This document shows positions 13,544 to 25,519 of a stretch of DNA of 64,000 nucleotides, piece by piece. The notes under the pieces were generated by a model. The model had not been told where the DNA came from. It ran no database searches and saw only the letters and a list, made by a program, of their open reading frames with translations. The position numbers and the translations under genes were made by a program. Source of the stretch: Limanda limanda (taxonomy: Eukaryota > Chordata > Actinopteri > Pleuronectiformes > Pleuronectidae); NCBI RefSeq assembly GCF_963576545.1, contig NC_083649.1:11171646-11235645 (forward strand), written 5' to 3'. Within the stretch, counting starts at the first letter, position 1; every line of letters begins with the position of its first letter.

Positions 13544-13547
13544 ACAG
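13513..13547. repeat. (CA)n microsatellite
   Basis: Short CA array following the compound repeat. Confidence 0.85.
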
Positions 13548-13559
13548 TCTTTGCGGGCT

Positions 13560-14570
13560 AGAAACCCTCATGTGACGCTGATCACATGACCAGCTTTCAC
13601 TTCTCTGTGAAGCTCTCCACTCACAGCCATGACTGTGACAAACGTTCGCCCTCCGCTCGCGCTCCATGTTTAAAAACAAAAGTGAGGCTGCCGGAGTTAA
13701 CTCAGGAATTACAGCGTCGCCTTGGAAACCAGCCAATGACCATTTGCAAAACACTATTTGACAAGCTTATTATCTTCCCCCTTGAAGGGGCCAAAAGTCA
13801 TCATGTTTCATCTCCACTCCACTAGTCAGGTGTGAGGAGGAATTTCACAGCAGTGTTTCAAACATAGGGATAGAACCACAGTTTTGTATTGTAAAGACAA
13901 ACACGCCTAACATGCAAAGCAGTAGGAAGCGTACAGGAACACGCTCATCACCTGCTGGCTGACTCTGTGAAATGCTATATTTAGTGGTGCAGACTCACTT
14001 GCGACAGGAGCTTAAAGTGTCGGTGGATTAGGGTACGGCTGTTTGAATCAAGAGTCAATATTAAAAAGAAAAAGAAACAAAAAGTCCCAGTTTGTTTTTT
14101 ATCTTTAACAAATGGAGGGGATCACACATCTGAGGCAGATGATCTGATTTATGTTATATTTGGAAGCCTATGCCCAAAATAAACCTTATAAAACCCACAT
14201 GAACCCTAACCCACAGATCAAAACAATGGGATCACATGGAGGGACACGTATGATTGGTGGTTATTGTTTATTGAATGACAGTGAAACAACCAATGACAGT
14301 CGCCCCTCTAGTTGATTTAGTTCAGCACCATCCATAAAGTGTCATATCAAGCCAATTAATGTAAGTTAAGCCTGAACTGTACGCTGGCACATGTGGGTGC
14401 TCATCGGTTGTGATCTCAAGGAGTGTTAGATCTTGTAAGATCAGGTATAATGTTACTGATTTGACACATTTTGTATTTGCATTATTAATAAGAAGATACC
14501 AACATCCCATTACAGCTACCCTCTGTTCCACTAGCTCCTGTTACTTAATGCGATCTCTCATTTCTGTCGT
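13560..14570. other. gene-free, nothing recognised
   Basis: No coding or repeat family recognised between the SSR cluster and the inverted repeat at 14577. Confidence 0.5.
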
Positions 14571-14576
14571 TGGTCT

Positions 14577-14760
14577 TTCTCCATCCATTATCTACCACTT
14601 ATCTTTTTTAGGGTCACAAGGAGGAGTGGGGGGGTGGAGCCTATCGCAGCTGACTCGGGTGAGAGGGTCTCCAGCATATTGATCACATTGGTCAATTCAC
14701 AGTCAATGTCTTTGGACGGGGGAACATCCAGGCTATGCACAGAAAGACCCCGGGCAAACT
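14577..14760 (-). repeat. degraded inverted copy of the 35519-35795 repeat
   Basis: Read on the plus strand it shows CCATCCATTATCTACCACTT, a GGAGCCTATCGCAGCTGACT block, GGTCAATTCACAGTCAATGT and CTTTGGACGGGGGAACATCC, which are the reverse complement of successive blocks of the 35519 copy. The middle section carrying the GACCTGTCC segment is missing, so this copy has an internal deletion. Confidence 0.65.
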
Positions 14761-15009
14761 GAGATTTGTACTGTAGTGTTAATCATTGCATCACAACCCC
14801 ATTGGTCTTTCTGAAGAAGTGAAATGTGGTCTGAGATTCAGAAATGCAGCCATCAGCGTTAAACAATGATGGCGTCCCTCTACTTGTCAATGGATTTGCT
14901 TGTGATATAAACTGCATGTTAGAAGAATGGTTTGTTAGAGGAAGCTGAAAATTGAAATATTGAGCCAACAATCATGTTGGATGTTTAAATTAGTTTAGTT
15001 TTTCAAACC

Positions 15010-15175
15010 TTCTACTGATACTGATAATTGGTGACGATTGTGAGGATGTGGATTATGGTGCCATTGAACTGTGTTGCATTATACAGAGAGGTGATTCCCT
15101 TATTTAGCATGTAGTCTCTTTGATATAGGTAGATATAGGGTGGACAAAATAATAGAAACACCGGCTCTCCTGCTC
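15010..15175. repeat. dispersed repeat fragment
   Basis: TTCTACTGATACTGATAATT, GGTGATTCCCTTATTTAGCA, TTTGATATAGGTAGATATAG and GGGTGGACAAAATAATAGAA then ACACC. The last motif is a frequent terminal part of a fish transposon; the rest is unclear. Confidence 0.4.
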
Positions 15176-15632
15176 CCCAAACTGTGGCCTCAAAAAGTAT
15201 CATAAAACTCAATCAACACCTCTGTAAAACTATTTGAATAAGAACTGATCATTATAAACTTTACAGAATCCTCAAAGATCTTGAACACACTTTCTTTCAT
15301 ATGGCAATACTCTGCTCTGCTGCCACTGAGATTTATGGTCAGACAGTATCACAAAAACATTCATCTCCTCTCCACACAGCATAATTTCATAATGATAAAA
15401 AAAGCTGTGATTTGCAACAACATACAAAGTAGGTCATAGAGTAGCTCGCACCTGCACAGTGCTGCAACAAGAGCAACCAAATATTTAAATAACCTCTGAG
15501 CTCCACCACACAGTCGCTGCTAATTACAGTGCGATCTTTGTGTGGGAAAATCCTTTGGTCAGGAGGCAGCACACGGCTCGTCCACACTGTAGGATCAGGG
15601 TGAGCACATGACAGGATGTATAGCTGAAGGGG

Positions 15633-15766
<134 letters not shown>

Positions 15767-16403
15767 ACTGTGGTTGACACTGCCCTTGTGAGCATCCTCT
15801 CAGCACTTTTTGAGGATGTGAGGAATGAAAGCAAAGGGATCACTGCTTATCTCAGGACCTCGGGGGGTCTTCTTGTCCCTCTCCTCCTCCTCTGTTCTAT
15901 CCTTTCCAATCCTCTCCATGCATGTGTTCTTATTACGGCCTGTTTGGTAACATGAAGACAAACGTACCTATAGGGGCTCTACCTGGAAACCCTTGTCTTA
16001 CTGGGCAGGAGGAGCGAGTAAAGGCTGCCGTGGGCTCCGTATGGATAATGTAATTTGCTGAATATGTATGTGGATTAGCAGCTTATGATGGAGGGAGGAG
16101 AGGAGACTAAATGAAGGACGACAAGATGGCAGCACAGAGAGAAAGGAGAGGTAAGGGAAGTGCACCTCCGTAGCTGCATGTGCCCGACCCAGCAAGACCT
16201 AATTGAGTGAGACAGCTAACTTCCAGGGATTCAGCTGATGAAGCTTTTCGCTCTCAGGACTGCTGGCTGGACACAAACAAACTCAGCGGTGGAGCAGCAG
16301 AGGAGCAGAGACGAAGACAGAGCAGAGAGAGAGGGAGAGAGAGAGGGAGAGAGGGGGATTCACTGTGTTTTGTTAACATGTCGACCCACAGTCAACCTCC
16401 CCC

Positions 16404-16462
<59 letters not shown>

Positions 16463-16481
16463 ACCACCACCACCATCACCA
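16404..16481. repeat. (CA)n(CAC)n microsatellite
   Basis: CA array that turns into CAC triplets. A GAGAGG tract lies just upstream (16321-16357). Confidence 0.9.
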
Positions 16482-17055
16482 CGATAACTGAGTGGAGACA
16501 AAGTGCTGATAGTGCTGTTCCCATTACAGGGTTGTGTGAAGGCACATGCATGGGTGGCTGGAGCTGTGAGGATAATGTGGCATGCTAGGCAGTAGACAGT
16601 CCTGCTGGTGGTGCAGAGGAATGTTGTCTGACCCTGTTTGGGCTGCGTCCTTCAAGACCCGCCCCAGCGTGAGCTTACATTATCTAACCTGGTGTGTGGC
16701 CCGATGCAAATCCAACATCTCCAACAATCACCTCAGATCAGTGCGGCGCATGCGGCCCTCCAACCTAATTCAGGCATCGACAGCAGCGTGCAGGCAGATT
16801 ATAGCCTCCGCCGGTGCTTTCTCAGGGAGGCTACCCTGCGCTTCTCAACCCCTCCTTCCCCTCCTCCCGTCAAGGCTCTCCCAATCCCTGCCTCCCCCTC
16901 AGCAACACTGCTGCGTGTGCATGGGAGCCATAAATAGCACCAGAGAGGCTGCAGAGGGAAATCTGCAGATGAGAGATGCACGACCCTGAGATTACACCTG
17001 CTACTGCAGCCGTGCAGCCGCAATCGGCTCTGACGTTCCTGGATTATACACAGAG

Positions 17056-17285
17056 ATGGGGAGAAAAGGAAAGGAAAGGAAAAGATTGTAATGACAAGGA
17101 AAGGAAATGAGAGGAAAGGGAATGGCAGGAAAGTAAAGAGGAAAAATCGAAGGAACGAAAAGAAAAGGAAAAGAAAGGAAAGGAAAGGAAAGGAAAGGAA
17201 AGGAAAAAAGGAAAGTAAATAGGAAAGAAATGGAATGCAATGCAAGGTGGCAACGAAAGCAAGGAAAGGAAAGGAGGAAAAACGA
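17056..17285. repeat. (GGAAA)n purine-rich tandem repeat
   Basis: GGAAA and GGAAAA units with variants over about 230 bp, almost all purine on the plus strand. The Phe/Leu/Ser-rich minus-strand frames here are artefacts. Confidence 0.85.
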
Positions 17286-17668
17286 ATGAGTGGAAGGTGG
17301 CAGAGAGAACAAAATGGGATTAGAAATGCTCCATCATATCTGGCGATGACTTTCTATCGAGGTTCTCTCAAGCCTCTCGGTAGATATTACACTGATATTT
17401 CATCACGGCACACTACAGTAGATTAGATTTCTGTCCTTAAATCCCTTTTCATACTTGAGCATGAAATGTCCATGGTGTTAGTTGGAAAGCAATAATCTGC
17501 CTCCTAGTGAAAGCCACATCAGGCAGCTTTATGAAACGGGTGAAAGAGAGCGAGAGGAGAGGAAAGAGAGGAGGGGGCAGAAACTGTTGAGGAAAGAGTG
17601 AGCGAGCGAGCGAGCATTGCAAACCATTAAACATGGCCGCTTTAATTTGAACTGCCGTGAAGGGTCCC

Positions 17669-17694
17669 TTTTTTTTTTTTTTTTTTTTTTTTTT
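17669..17694. repeat. homopolymer T26
   Basis: Twenty-six T residues. It could be the poly(A) tail of a minus-strand retroposon, but no body is recognisable. Confidence 0.9.
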
Positions 17695-17759
17695 ATAAGA
17701 AGAAGCCAAATTGTTTGGAACAAGACATTTGTATGGGAATAAAATCTAATGAAAACTTC

Positions 17760-19110
17760 TCTATGTGACGCTGGACTTCAGTGTGACGGCGATAACAGCC
17801 GGTGCCAAACAAGATGAAAACCACAAGCGTTTGTGGAGTTGACAAGTTAGGAGGTTGGATTCAATACCACCGATGTGATTATAGATTTAAAAATATTGCA
17901 ATTATTTAATATAATTATTGCAAACACAGGTGACAGAGTCGTCTCGGTGCCAAATGTGTCACTCAAGCCCCCATTGATCTCAAGTAATGAAACGCTGAGA
18001 GAGATCACCACAAGGCCGCTGTTTCCCAGTAATTAGAATGAAGAATAGTTCAATTAAACAGTGGGCAGACAGCAGCACTTTGTGAATTGAGTGGAAGACA
18101 GAGTACATGTTCAGGCAGGAATATTGCTTTTATTATTTAAAAATAAAATATGAAGACCTTTGCCACATATGTAATCTGAAAATGATAACGTAACGAGATA
18201 ATGAGATCATTGATAACAATGAAAGGCAAATCATTAATTCCTCTGTGTCTGAAGACAGCCTCTGTGAGAGGTGGGAGGGAAACAGAGAATCATAAATTGT
18301 CGAAGCTCATTATGTGACAGACGGAAATCTATGACAACATATATACATATTATTTATCTTGCAAAATAAATCAATAGTTTTCTTGTTTCTGTCCTAATCA
18401 TCATCTGAAATAACCTGATTATTTAGCTCAGAGGTCATACAAAGGTAAATGTTAATGTGAGTTAAATTTGCGCTAAATCAAAATTGAACACAAAGGCAGA
18501 AAAGTGAGTGAGAAATCACTTTTTACATTAACTTAAACAACCAGATGTCAGACAAGTCCAAATATGATACAGAAATGATAAATGTCACAGGAACAGCCGT
18601 CAAAATCATGTCAACAAAAGCAGGAATTAAAGAAAGACTAACTCAATTGAGGCTATATAAACTATATGTTGAGCTCAACAAAGTCTGTATTTATGAGCAG
18701 CAGCAGAATTGAGAAAATGCTTATGTGCAAAACATCCGAACCCAGATCAGAAATATGTGTAGCCTGAGGTGCAGGGTGCACAGTGTGGACTGACTACAGA
18801 GAAAACCTTGTGTGGTCAGATGTGGTACTGGTTTGAAGTGCAGACAAATAATGCCGTCAGTCCGCAGTGACGTTTCGACAATCTGGCGGTGCTGTAACAG
18901 TTTCCCCTAAGAGTGATCAGCTCCAGTCGATGGTCTGCAGAGGGAACTTGAGGCTGTAGAACACGAGCAACAGATGCAATTATCATGCAAATTGTATTTC
19001 CTCATTTTCCCTTCATTTGCATATTCAAAGGGTCCCATGTGCATCTTTAAGGCTCACTTCCATTCTTCACTGCAGGTTTATTATTAATGCTGAACAAAGA
19101 ATGAACTTAA
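17760..19110. other. non-repetitive AT-rich stretch, candidate conserved non-coding DNA
   Basis: No open frames, microsatellites or recognised repeats in 1.3 kb. It contains homeodomain-type TAATTAGA/CAATTAAAC motifs near 18030-18062 and an octamer-like ATGCAATTATCATGCAAATT at 18974-18993. These features are seen in developmental enhancers, but by eye this is only a suggestion. Confidence 0.25.
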
Positions 19111-19261
19111 GGACTGAGCGCAGCGAGATCCCTGAGTAAGGACCAGACTCTCAGTCCTGTGGCTTGCCTCACCGCGTCGCTAAAAGTAGAAATGTAGAGC
19201 TACATGAACCAGTCTTTGTATTTATGTGTCATTTTTTAGAAGAAAGGGTGGGTGGTTTTTT

Positions 19262-19560
19262 GTCATTCAATTTTTTTTATTTTCTTTATTGAAAGAAACA
19301 TAAAAACACAATCAAATAAGTGAACACAAAACATACAAAAAAATACAAATTATATGACAAAAAACAATCATGGAAAAAGGAATCCCAGCCCCCCCATCCC
19401 CCAGATTCAGGCCACAGACCCCTGCAGAGCTTCACTGCAAAAGGCCCTTGAGGACCAAGCCTCAATAAATAATTCCTTCGCCCCACAACCTCAAGCAGTT
19501 GACAACCATACGTACACAACATCCAGGTACATCATTCACCAGGCATGAAGAGGGAAGGAG
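19262..19560 (-). mobile_element. possible poly(A)-ended retrocopy or LINE 3' UTR
   Basis: Read on the minus strand, an apparent 3' UTR ends TTTCTTTCAATAAAGAAAAT then AAAAAAAATTG: an AATAAA followed closely by an A-rich tail, the mark of retroposition. I cannot name the source and saw no clear target-site duplication. Confidence 0.3.
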
Positions 19561-19569
19561 TCAGGAGGG

Positions 19570-21400
19570 CTCTGAGCTCAGCTAACGGTGGTTACATTTT
19601 AGTAATTGGCCCAAATGTGACAAGTTATTTAGAATAAGTGTAAATTTTGGAGTTAGAGGCGACTGTCTTCCAGAATGCAAACAAATAATAGGGGCTTATA
19701 TTATATTTGAATTTAAAACTGTACAATTATATGACAGAAGCAGATATAAGATATAAATATCAGGTTACAAGGTTTAACTAAGACTACGGCTGCTGAGATT
19801 CTGACCCTTGCAATCAATCTGGTGCCTGTGCAATGTTTTTTAATGTTTAAATTTTACATTGATCAGCTACATTTCTGTGAAAGTTAAGTTGAACGTGACT
19901 GAATGAGTGAATGTGAGTTGATTTAATCCTGTTGCAAAATTCTTCTTTGGTTTTGTCACTGGGCCAAGAGGCGGTGACATGCACTCTTGTAATTTACCCC
20001 AGAGATGAAAGATTTCACAGCCAGCTCATAACTCAAAGTCTGAGTTCGTGGAGGCGATTGCATGGGTGTCCGTCACAGTGCCTCTGACGTGTTGCACTGC
20101 AGCGCAGGATCAGATATTCATGTGACAGACAATCACGGAAGAGGGAGACACATAAGTGGTCACAGTGGGAGACGCTGCGAGGCAGTGAAAGAAGGAGAAA
20201 GATCCCCGACATGCGAGGAGGCAGAAAGAAAACAGGGAGGCAGAGAGGCAGGGAACATATTGGTCTCCACTCATTACATTATCACCATGAGCATCCAATC
20301 TGGGACTAGTTGGCATGAATACAGCCTGATCCCACCCAGAATGTGTGTGTGTGTGTGTGTGTGTGAAGGCTGAATGACTTTGTCCTAGTAAAACCAGGCC
20401 ATGGCACTATCTCCTTTGGGAGAACAGGCAAAGCTTAGGTCTGGATTCATATTAAACCGAGGATTACACTAATATAAAGCCACAGGGTTGGGCCGAAGCG
20501 TGTGCGTTTGTGTCCGTACTGCATCTCCGCCCCTCTGTGTGAGGCCATAAATCTGCCATACGCATGCATGAGTGATTGCTCATATGCGATATGTGCAGGC
20601 GTATACTGCATCCACAGCACTGTATATGCCTCTGCTTGCTCACGGGTGCGTGATCAGGCCATGCCCAGCGAGGGAGGCTGCCATTTGTTTGTGCTTGGCC
20701 CGCAGAGGACGATCGGCTGCCAAGGACTGGCTCAGCAGAGAGGGGGAAAGAGGCATGGCGTCGCAGAGGAGAGGATGGAAACGAGGATGAGAAGGATGAG
20801 GAAACGTTTCTGTGATCTGGCTTTATTTAAACAGCAAGTTAAAGGGTCAGTTCACCTAAATACAAAGAATATTCTCATTTATCGGTAATGTCGTTTTTAT
20901 TATTGACAAACTAAAACATTCTCTCATTGTTTTGAGTTGGATATTTCAAAGGCTTAAAAAATCATAGAGATAGCTGCAGAGATTAAAGATATTATATGTA
21001 ACCATTCTTTATTATAATGTCTAAAACACAGAAACCCAGAGAAATCACACATTTTATTCAAGGTAATGGGAAGTTATATTTTAGTTGCTTTATAACTGCA
21101 TCTTTTACACTTTACCAGTGGCTTTACTTTTAAGTTCTTGATTGTTCCTTGAAAATATTTGAAGTAAAAAAACGAAAAGAAAGACAAGTTAGAAAATAAA
21201 GACATATAACAGTTGCAAAAAGGAGAACAAAGAAGAAGAGAAGATATGAGCTGGCATGGAGGCAGCATAGATATTGAAGGAATGGAGTAAGGACAGAGGA
21301 AAAGACAAAAGGGAAGGAAGTAGGATGAAAGTTAAAACACAAATATACACGTACACTCACTGTGTAGACCTTGATCACTTATTCATTCAGACCTGAGAAG
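19570..21400. other. gene-free, nothing recognised
   Basis: Includes a CpG-bearing segment near 20480-20780 with TG/CA alternation (for example TACGCATGCATGAG). No exon is supported. Confidence 0.5.
20341..20366. repeat. (TG)n microsatellite
   Basis: Thirteen TG units. Confidence 0.85.
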
Positions 21401-21435
21401 AGAGCCCAGAGGATCAGGTTGTTCAATTACTAAAA

Positions 21436-21478
21436 GACACACACAAACACACTCACACACACACACACACACACACTT
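21436..21478. repeat. (AC)n microsatellite, imperfect
   Basis: AC tract in a 65-bp AC-rich zone. Confidence 0.8.
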
Positions 21479-21640
21479 ACCCACACATACACACACTTAC
21501 CCACAGGCAGTGAGTGACTCCCAATGGCCCGGGCTCGCCAGGCTCAATTGAATTACTGTTATCGTACACCCAGGACTGGGACTGGGACCCTGTCTGCCCA
21601 CCAGCCACACCCTCTCTGTTTGCCCTGCATTGGAGGTCAC

Positions 21641-21690
21641 ACACACAGGATCAAATACCAGCACTCGACACGCACGCACATACACACACA

Positions 21691-21748
<58 letters not shown>

Positions 21749-21781
21749 CTAACACACAGGATCAAATACCAGCACTCGACA
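21641..21781. repeat. 30-bp direct repeat flanking a (CA)n array
   Basis: ACACAGGATCAAATACCAGC then ACTCGACA occurs at about 21643-21670 and again at 21754-21781, 111 bp apart. The CA array 21672-21744 lies between. Confidence 0.85.
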
Positions 21782-21897
21782 TGCACACACACAAACACGC
21801 ACAGGCTCCATCCACATCACTGCTGCAATGTCCCACCACAGGCATGGTCCCATTATAGCCATCATTTACAGTCAGTATTGATTACCCTCTTGATGAC

Positions 21898-21898
21898 A

Positions 21899-21937
<39 letters not shown>
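21898..21937. repeat. (CA)n microsatellite
   Basis: About 18 CA units. Confidence 0.85.
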
Positions 21938-21940
<3 letters not shown>

Positions 21941-22611
21941 GTAACAAACAAAGGCATTTCATTATATATTTGTAGAGATATGCACATACACATGTCCACA
22001 TGCATTCCGTCCAAAGACACATACATATACCTACATGTGCGCACACACACATTGACTACACACTCACATACACATGATGTTAGATCTCGGTCTATTGATT
22101 TTTTACCGGGAATGGAAATCGGCCATCTACATTACACTACTCTATCTGCTCTACCCCTTCACTTATCTTTGTCTTTATTCTGACATACTACCGAAGCCCC
22201 TGTCGTTCCATTGTTCAAGCTAAATTGAAACGAGAAGACAAATGGACCACGGAGGACGAAGATCGCTGAGGAAATACATGCAGCACCATCCTGCTTAATG
22301 CTGAATTAATGCACAGCTTGAGAGGCTACCAGCCCTTTGAGGTACTATAGGCCTGGTGTAGCATAGAAATGATGCCGTGACTTCAAGAGCAAGAAGGACT
22401 GCAACAAAAAAAATTCAATGAAGACGGTGGAAGGGAGAATCTATACTCCTGCACCAATGGAGGAGTTGTGGGAAAGCATTGTAGCGGTGTGCAACATTCC
22501 CATAATTTTCATCAGCCAGAGATGAGAGAACCTTGGCCAAGGACCAACTGTGCCATGTAAATGATGGCTGGTGGCCTGCTCACTGTGGTGTGTGATGGAG
22601 AAGACACAGAG

Positions 22612-22637
22612 CGCGAAAAGAGAGAGAGAGAGAGAGC

Positions 22638-22683
<46 letters not shown>

Positions 22684-22735
22684 GAGAGAGAGAGGAAGAA
22701 GGAAAGAGAAAGAAAGAGAGAGGAAAGACAGAGGG
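22612..22735. repeat. (GA)n imperfect purine tract
   Basis: GA repeats broken by GGAG, GCG and AAG units over about 120 bp. Confidence 0.9.
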
Positions 22736-22843
22736 TGCAAGAGGAAGAGGGGGGAGATTCAGAGCTGATGTTGCTACCATGGTAACCAGCGTCACCTTGG
22801 AGAGGAACAGAACAGAACCGCTCTGGGGAAAGACCCAATACAG

Positions 22844-22947
<104 letters not shown>

Positions 22948-23899
22948 GCTCATCAAACAATCACAAATTCATTCATGTTTAATCAGCACAGCCCTATTTT
23001 TGGAAGTCAAGTCCTGGTTGAACATGAGAGTTTTGCGGCGTTCCATCCACAGTTCAGTATGGTGTGAACGACGCCCCGCTGGCCAGTGATGTTTAATTGA
23101 TGCCGGGGCAACGTCTCGTAGATGCTCCGCTCTCCAAGCTTTTGTGCAGTGTGCAAAAATCGCAAACCTCGATATCAACCATTCTGCACTGCTCCAGTTT
23201 CGTGTGACTCACATCTACTCTCACATTTGCATTCGGGCCATGTAGATTAAAGAAAACATCCCGTATTGTTGAGCTGGACTGTGAGCGGGCTGCAGTGCAT
23301 GCCCTTGAAAAACCTCTATAGGCACATACAGTATGCCATACTGTATGCATTCTCTCAACCTGAATCTGCATCACGCATATCCCCTGCTGTGGCGATGAAG
23401 AGGAGATCCCCTCCCCCCACGTTTCACCCACAGTGTAATCTGAATCAGTTCCATGTAAATGAAAGATTCCCTCATTCTGCAGCGTTACCTTTCATTCTAT
23501 TCATGTTAAGGGCTTATAATTAGATGATTTGTTGTATTGGCTTTGCCTTTTAGTAACTAAGCCTCATACGTTGCTCTCTCACTTCCTCTATCTTCCATTC
23601 GCTTCGCTGATCATACAGACAAAGATGAGTCTTAGTTGAAAACTATTTTTATCCATGCGTTCACACATAATGTATATATATGCAATCACAGGGAAGAATC
23701 TGAAAAAATGTGATATGCTGCAACTAAGAGTGGGGCTATATGTTGCTTATTCATTTTGGTTGAGAATAAAAAATTGCTTTCCAAACGTACAACTGACCCA
23801 AACTCAAGCTGACATCTTCAGTGTTTTACTGCTTCAATGCAAAATTCATATCAATAGTGTGTTTTTATGATATGAAACCAAAAAAATGCACATCTCAAC

Positions 23900-24500
23900 A
23901 TGTAAGAAGCTACAACCAGTGAATATTTGACCTTTTCCCTTGATGATTTCCTCTTAATTGATATTTAAAAGGTTATCTTAATCAATTCATACTTTCAGAA
24001 ATATCATAGAGCAGCTTTGTTTTGATTTTGTTTCTCAGTGCGAACCTTCTACCTTGACTTAAGTGAATGTCATAAATGCCCTGAGTGTTTGCAGTAATTT
24101 CAAGGTGCTATAACAGAGCTGACAAGGAAATTCACTGCAGATGCCATTTAGCTATTTATAGCACATGTGCCAGAGAAACGTGCCAACGGATGCAACTGGG
24201 TGTAGCAAGGACATATAGTGAGTGTGGAGGGTGAAGACAGCGATGCTTCGGAACAGGCCTGAAATATATATATGGCTGCTAAGTGGCTTGACGAGATAAG
24301 GTGGGACGAACACAAAACAAGACGACTGTTTACAGCCGTGCAGGCGGATCTATGTGGCTGCAGATGTGTTATTTGATGTTATGAGAGCTCTGCAGGAAAG
24401 GTCGGGGGATTAGGGCCGATATTAGAGTTCATCTCCAGACCATGAATCTCAATCCTTTCAATAGGTGATGAGATATTTCATTTTGGGACCACTGTGGTTG
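23900..24500. other. non-repetitive gene-free stretch
   Basis: I see no gene or recognised repeat. The quiet, non-repetitive composition (for example GATGCCATTTAGCTATTTAT near 24145) could mark conserved non-coding DNA. Confidence 0.2.
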
Positions 24501-25030
24501 ACAGAAGGACCAACATGGCTAATCCTGGAGCCCTGTTGCTGCAAGCACGGCTAAAAACGGCAAGGTTCACCAGAGTACAATCACATTGTATGATGAAAAT
24601 TTGATTTGTGGCATCAAATATCGACATTTTTCAGTCATGTAAACAGGATGTTTGACTTTTACTTATCTAACCTTATGCAGGTTTTTATCTTGGACCAATG
24701 AGAGTGCATGTGGTTTCAGGAAGGGGAGTCACCTCCCCTTTTGATTTGATTCCAGGATTCTCTGGTCAATAACATGTTGCTCTTACCTGCACAGACGCAT
24801 CAATCATCTCAAATACGATAACAAAAGGTCAACATCTGTTCACCTTCACTTATAGGAATGTGTTATGATGACAGGTGGGTACACACCACTACAGCAATAT
24901 TCATTCCATGAAGACATTTAAAGCACATATGAGTTCTGCAGAGGGGATCATCATTTCCGACATGTAAACCTTAAATCCTCTTCGCACATGTTCACTTGAG
25001 TTGACAGACAACAGGCATTATGGATTATTT
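24500..25030. other. gene-free, nothing recognised
   Basis: No motif or repeat recognised. Confidence 0.45.
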
Positions 25031-25039
25031 CCAAAATAA

Positions 25040-25510
25040 TATCATTATAATACAAGAATTAAATTGTAATTCTTACGAGAATAAAGTTGTAATTGAAAAA
25101 ACACACACACAAAAAACACATTTATTTCAGAACCTATGTTCTACCCCTTCTGATTATTGAACCAATCTCCTTTTTTCTTCTAATGTGGGCTGATGTACCA
25201 AAAGATGAAGTATTTTGCTATTTGTAAAACCTATATAATACAAATATAACAAGATTCTCCACATCCCTCATTTTAGCACAGGAAACAGACTGTTTTTTTG
25301 ATATTCCTCCCCTAAATTTACATTTATTATATAAATTATGACTTTATCCTCAAAATAAAGTGACTTTTCTCTTCTGCAATATTAACTCTTGTAAATTGTA
25401 CCTTAATTCTTGTTTATTTATGGCTTTTTTTCTCGAAATATTACAACTTTGTTCTCAAATAGTTATGACATTTTATCGTTTAATATTACTCTTGAAAAAT
25501 TGTTTGAAAA
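25040..25510. repeat. degenerate AATAAAGTTGTAAT repeat with an inverted half
   Basis: The left part has TTCTTACGAGAATAAAGTTG and TAATTG. The right part has TTATGACTTTATCCTCAAAA, CTCGAAATATTACAACTTTG and TTCTCAAATAGTTATGACAT, i.e. the same unit mostly in reverse complement. Very AT-rich, no coding. It may be an old MITE with long inverted arms or two divergent satellites. Confidence 0.4.
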
Positions 25511-25519
25511 TTCTCTAAT

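Noticed and set aside
16799..17312. Phe/Leu/Ser-rich minus-strand proteins
   Set aside because: They are the reverse translation of the GGAAA tandem repeat.
21430..21940. A CRISPR-like array of spaced repeats
   Set aside because: It is a eukaryotic CA microsatellite cluster with one duplicated flank; spacers are not unique, and repeats are not palindromic or regular.
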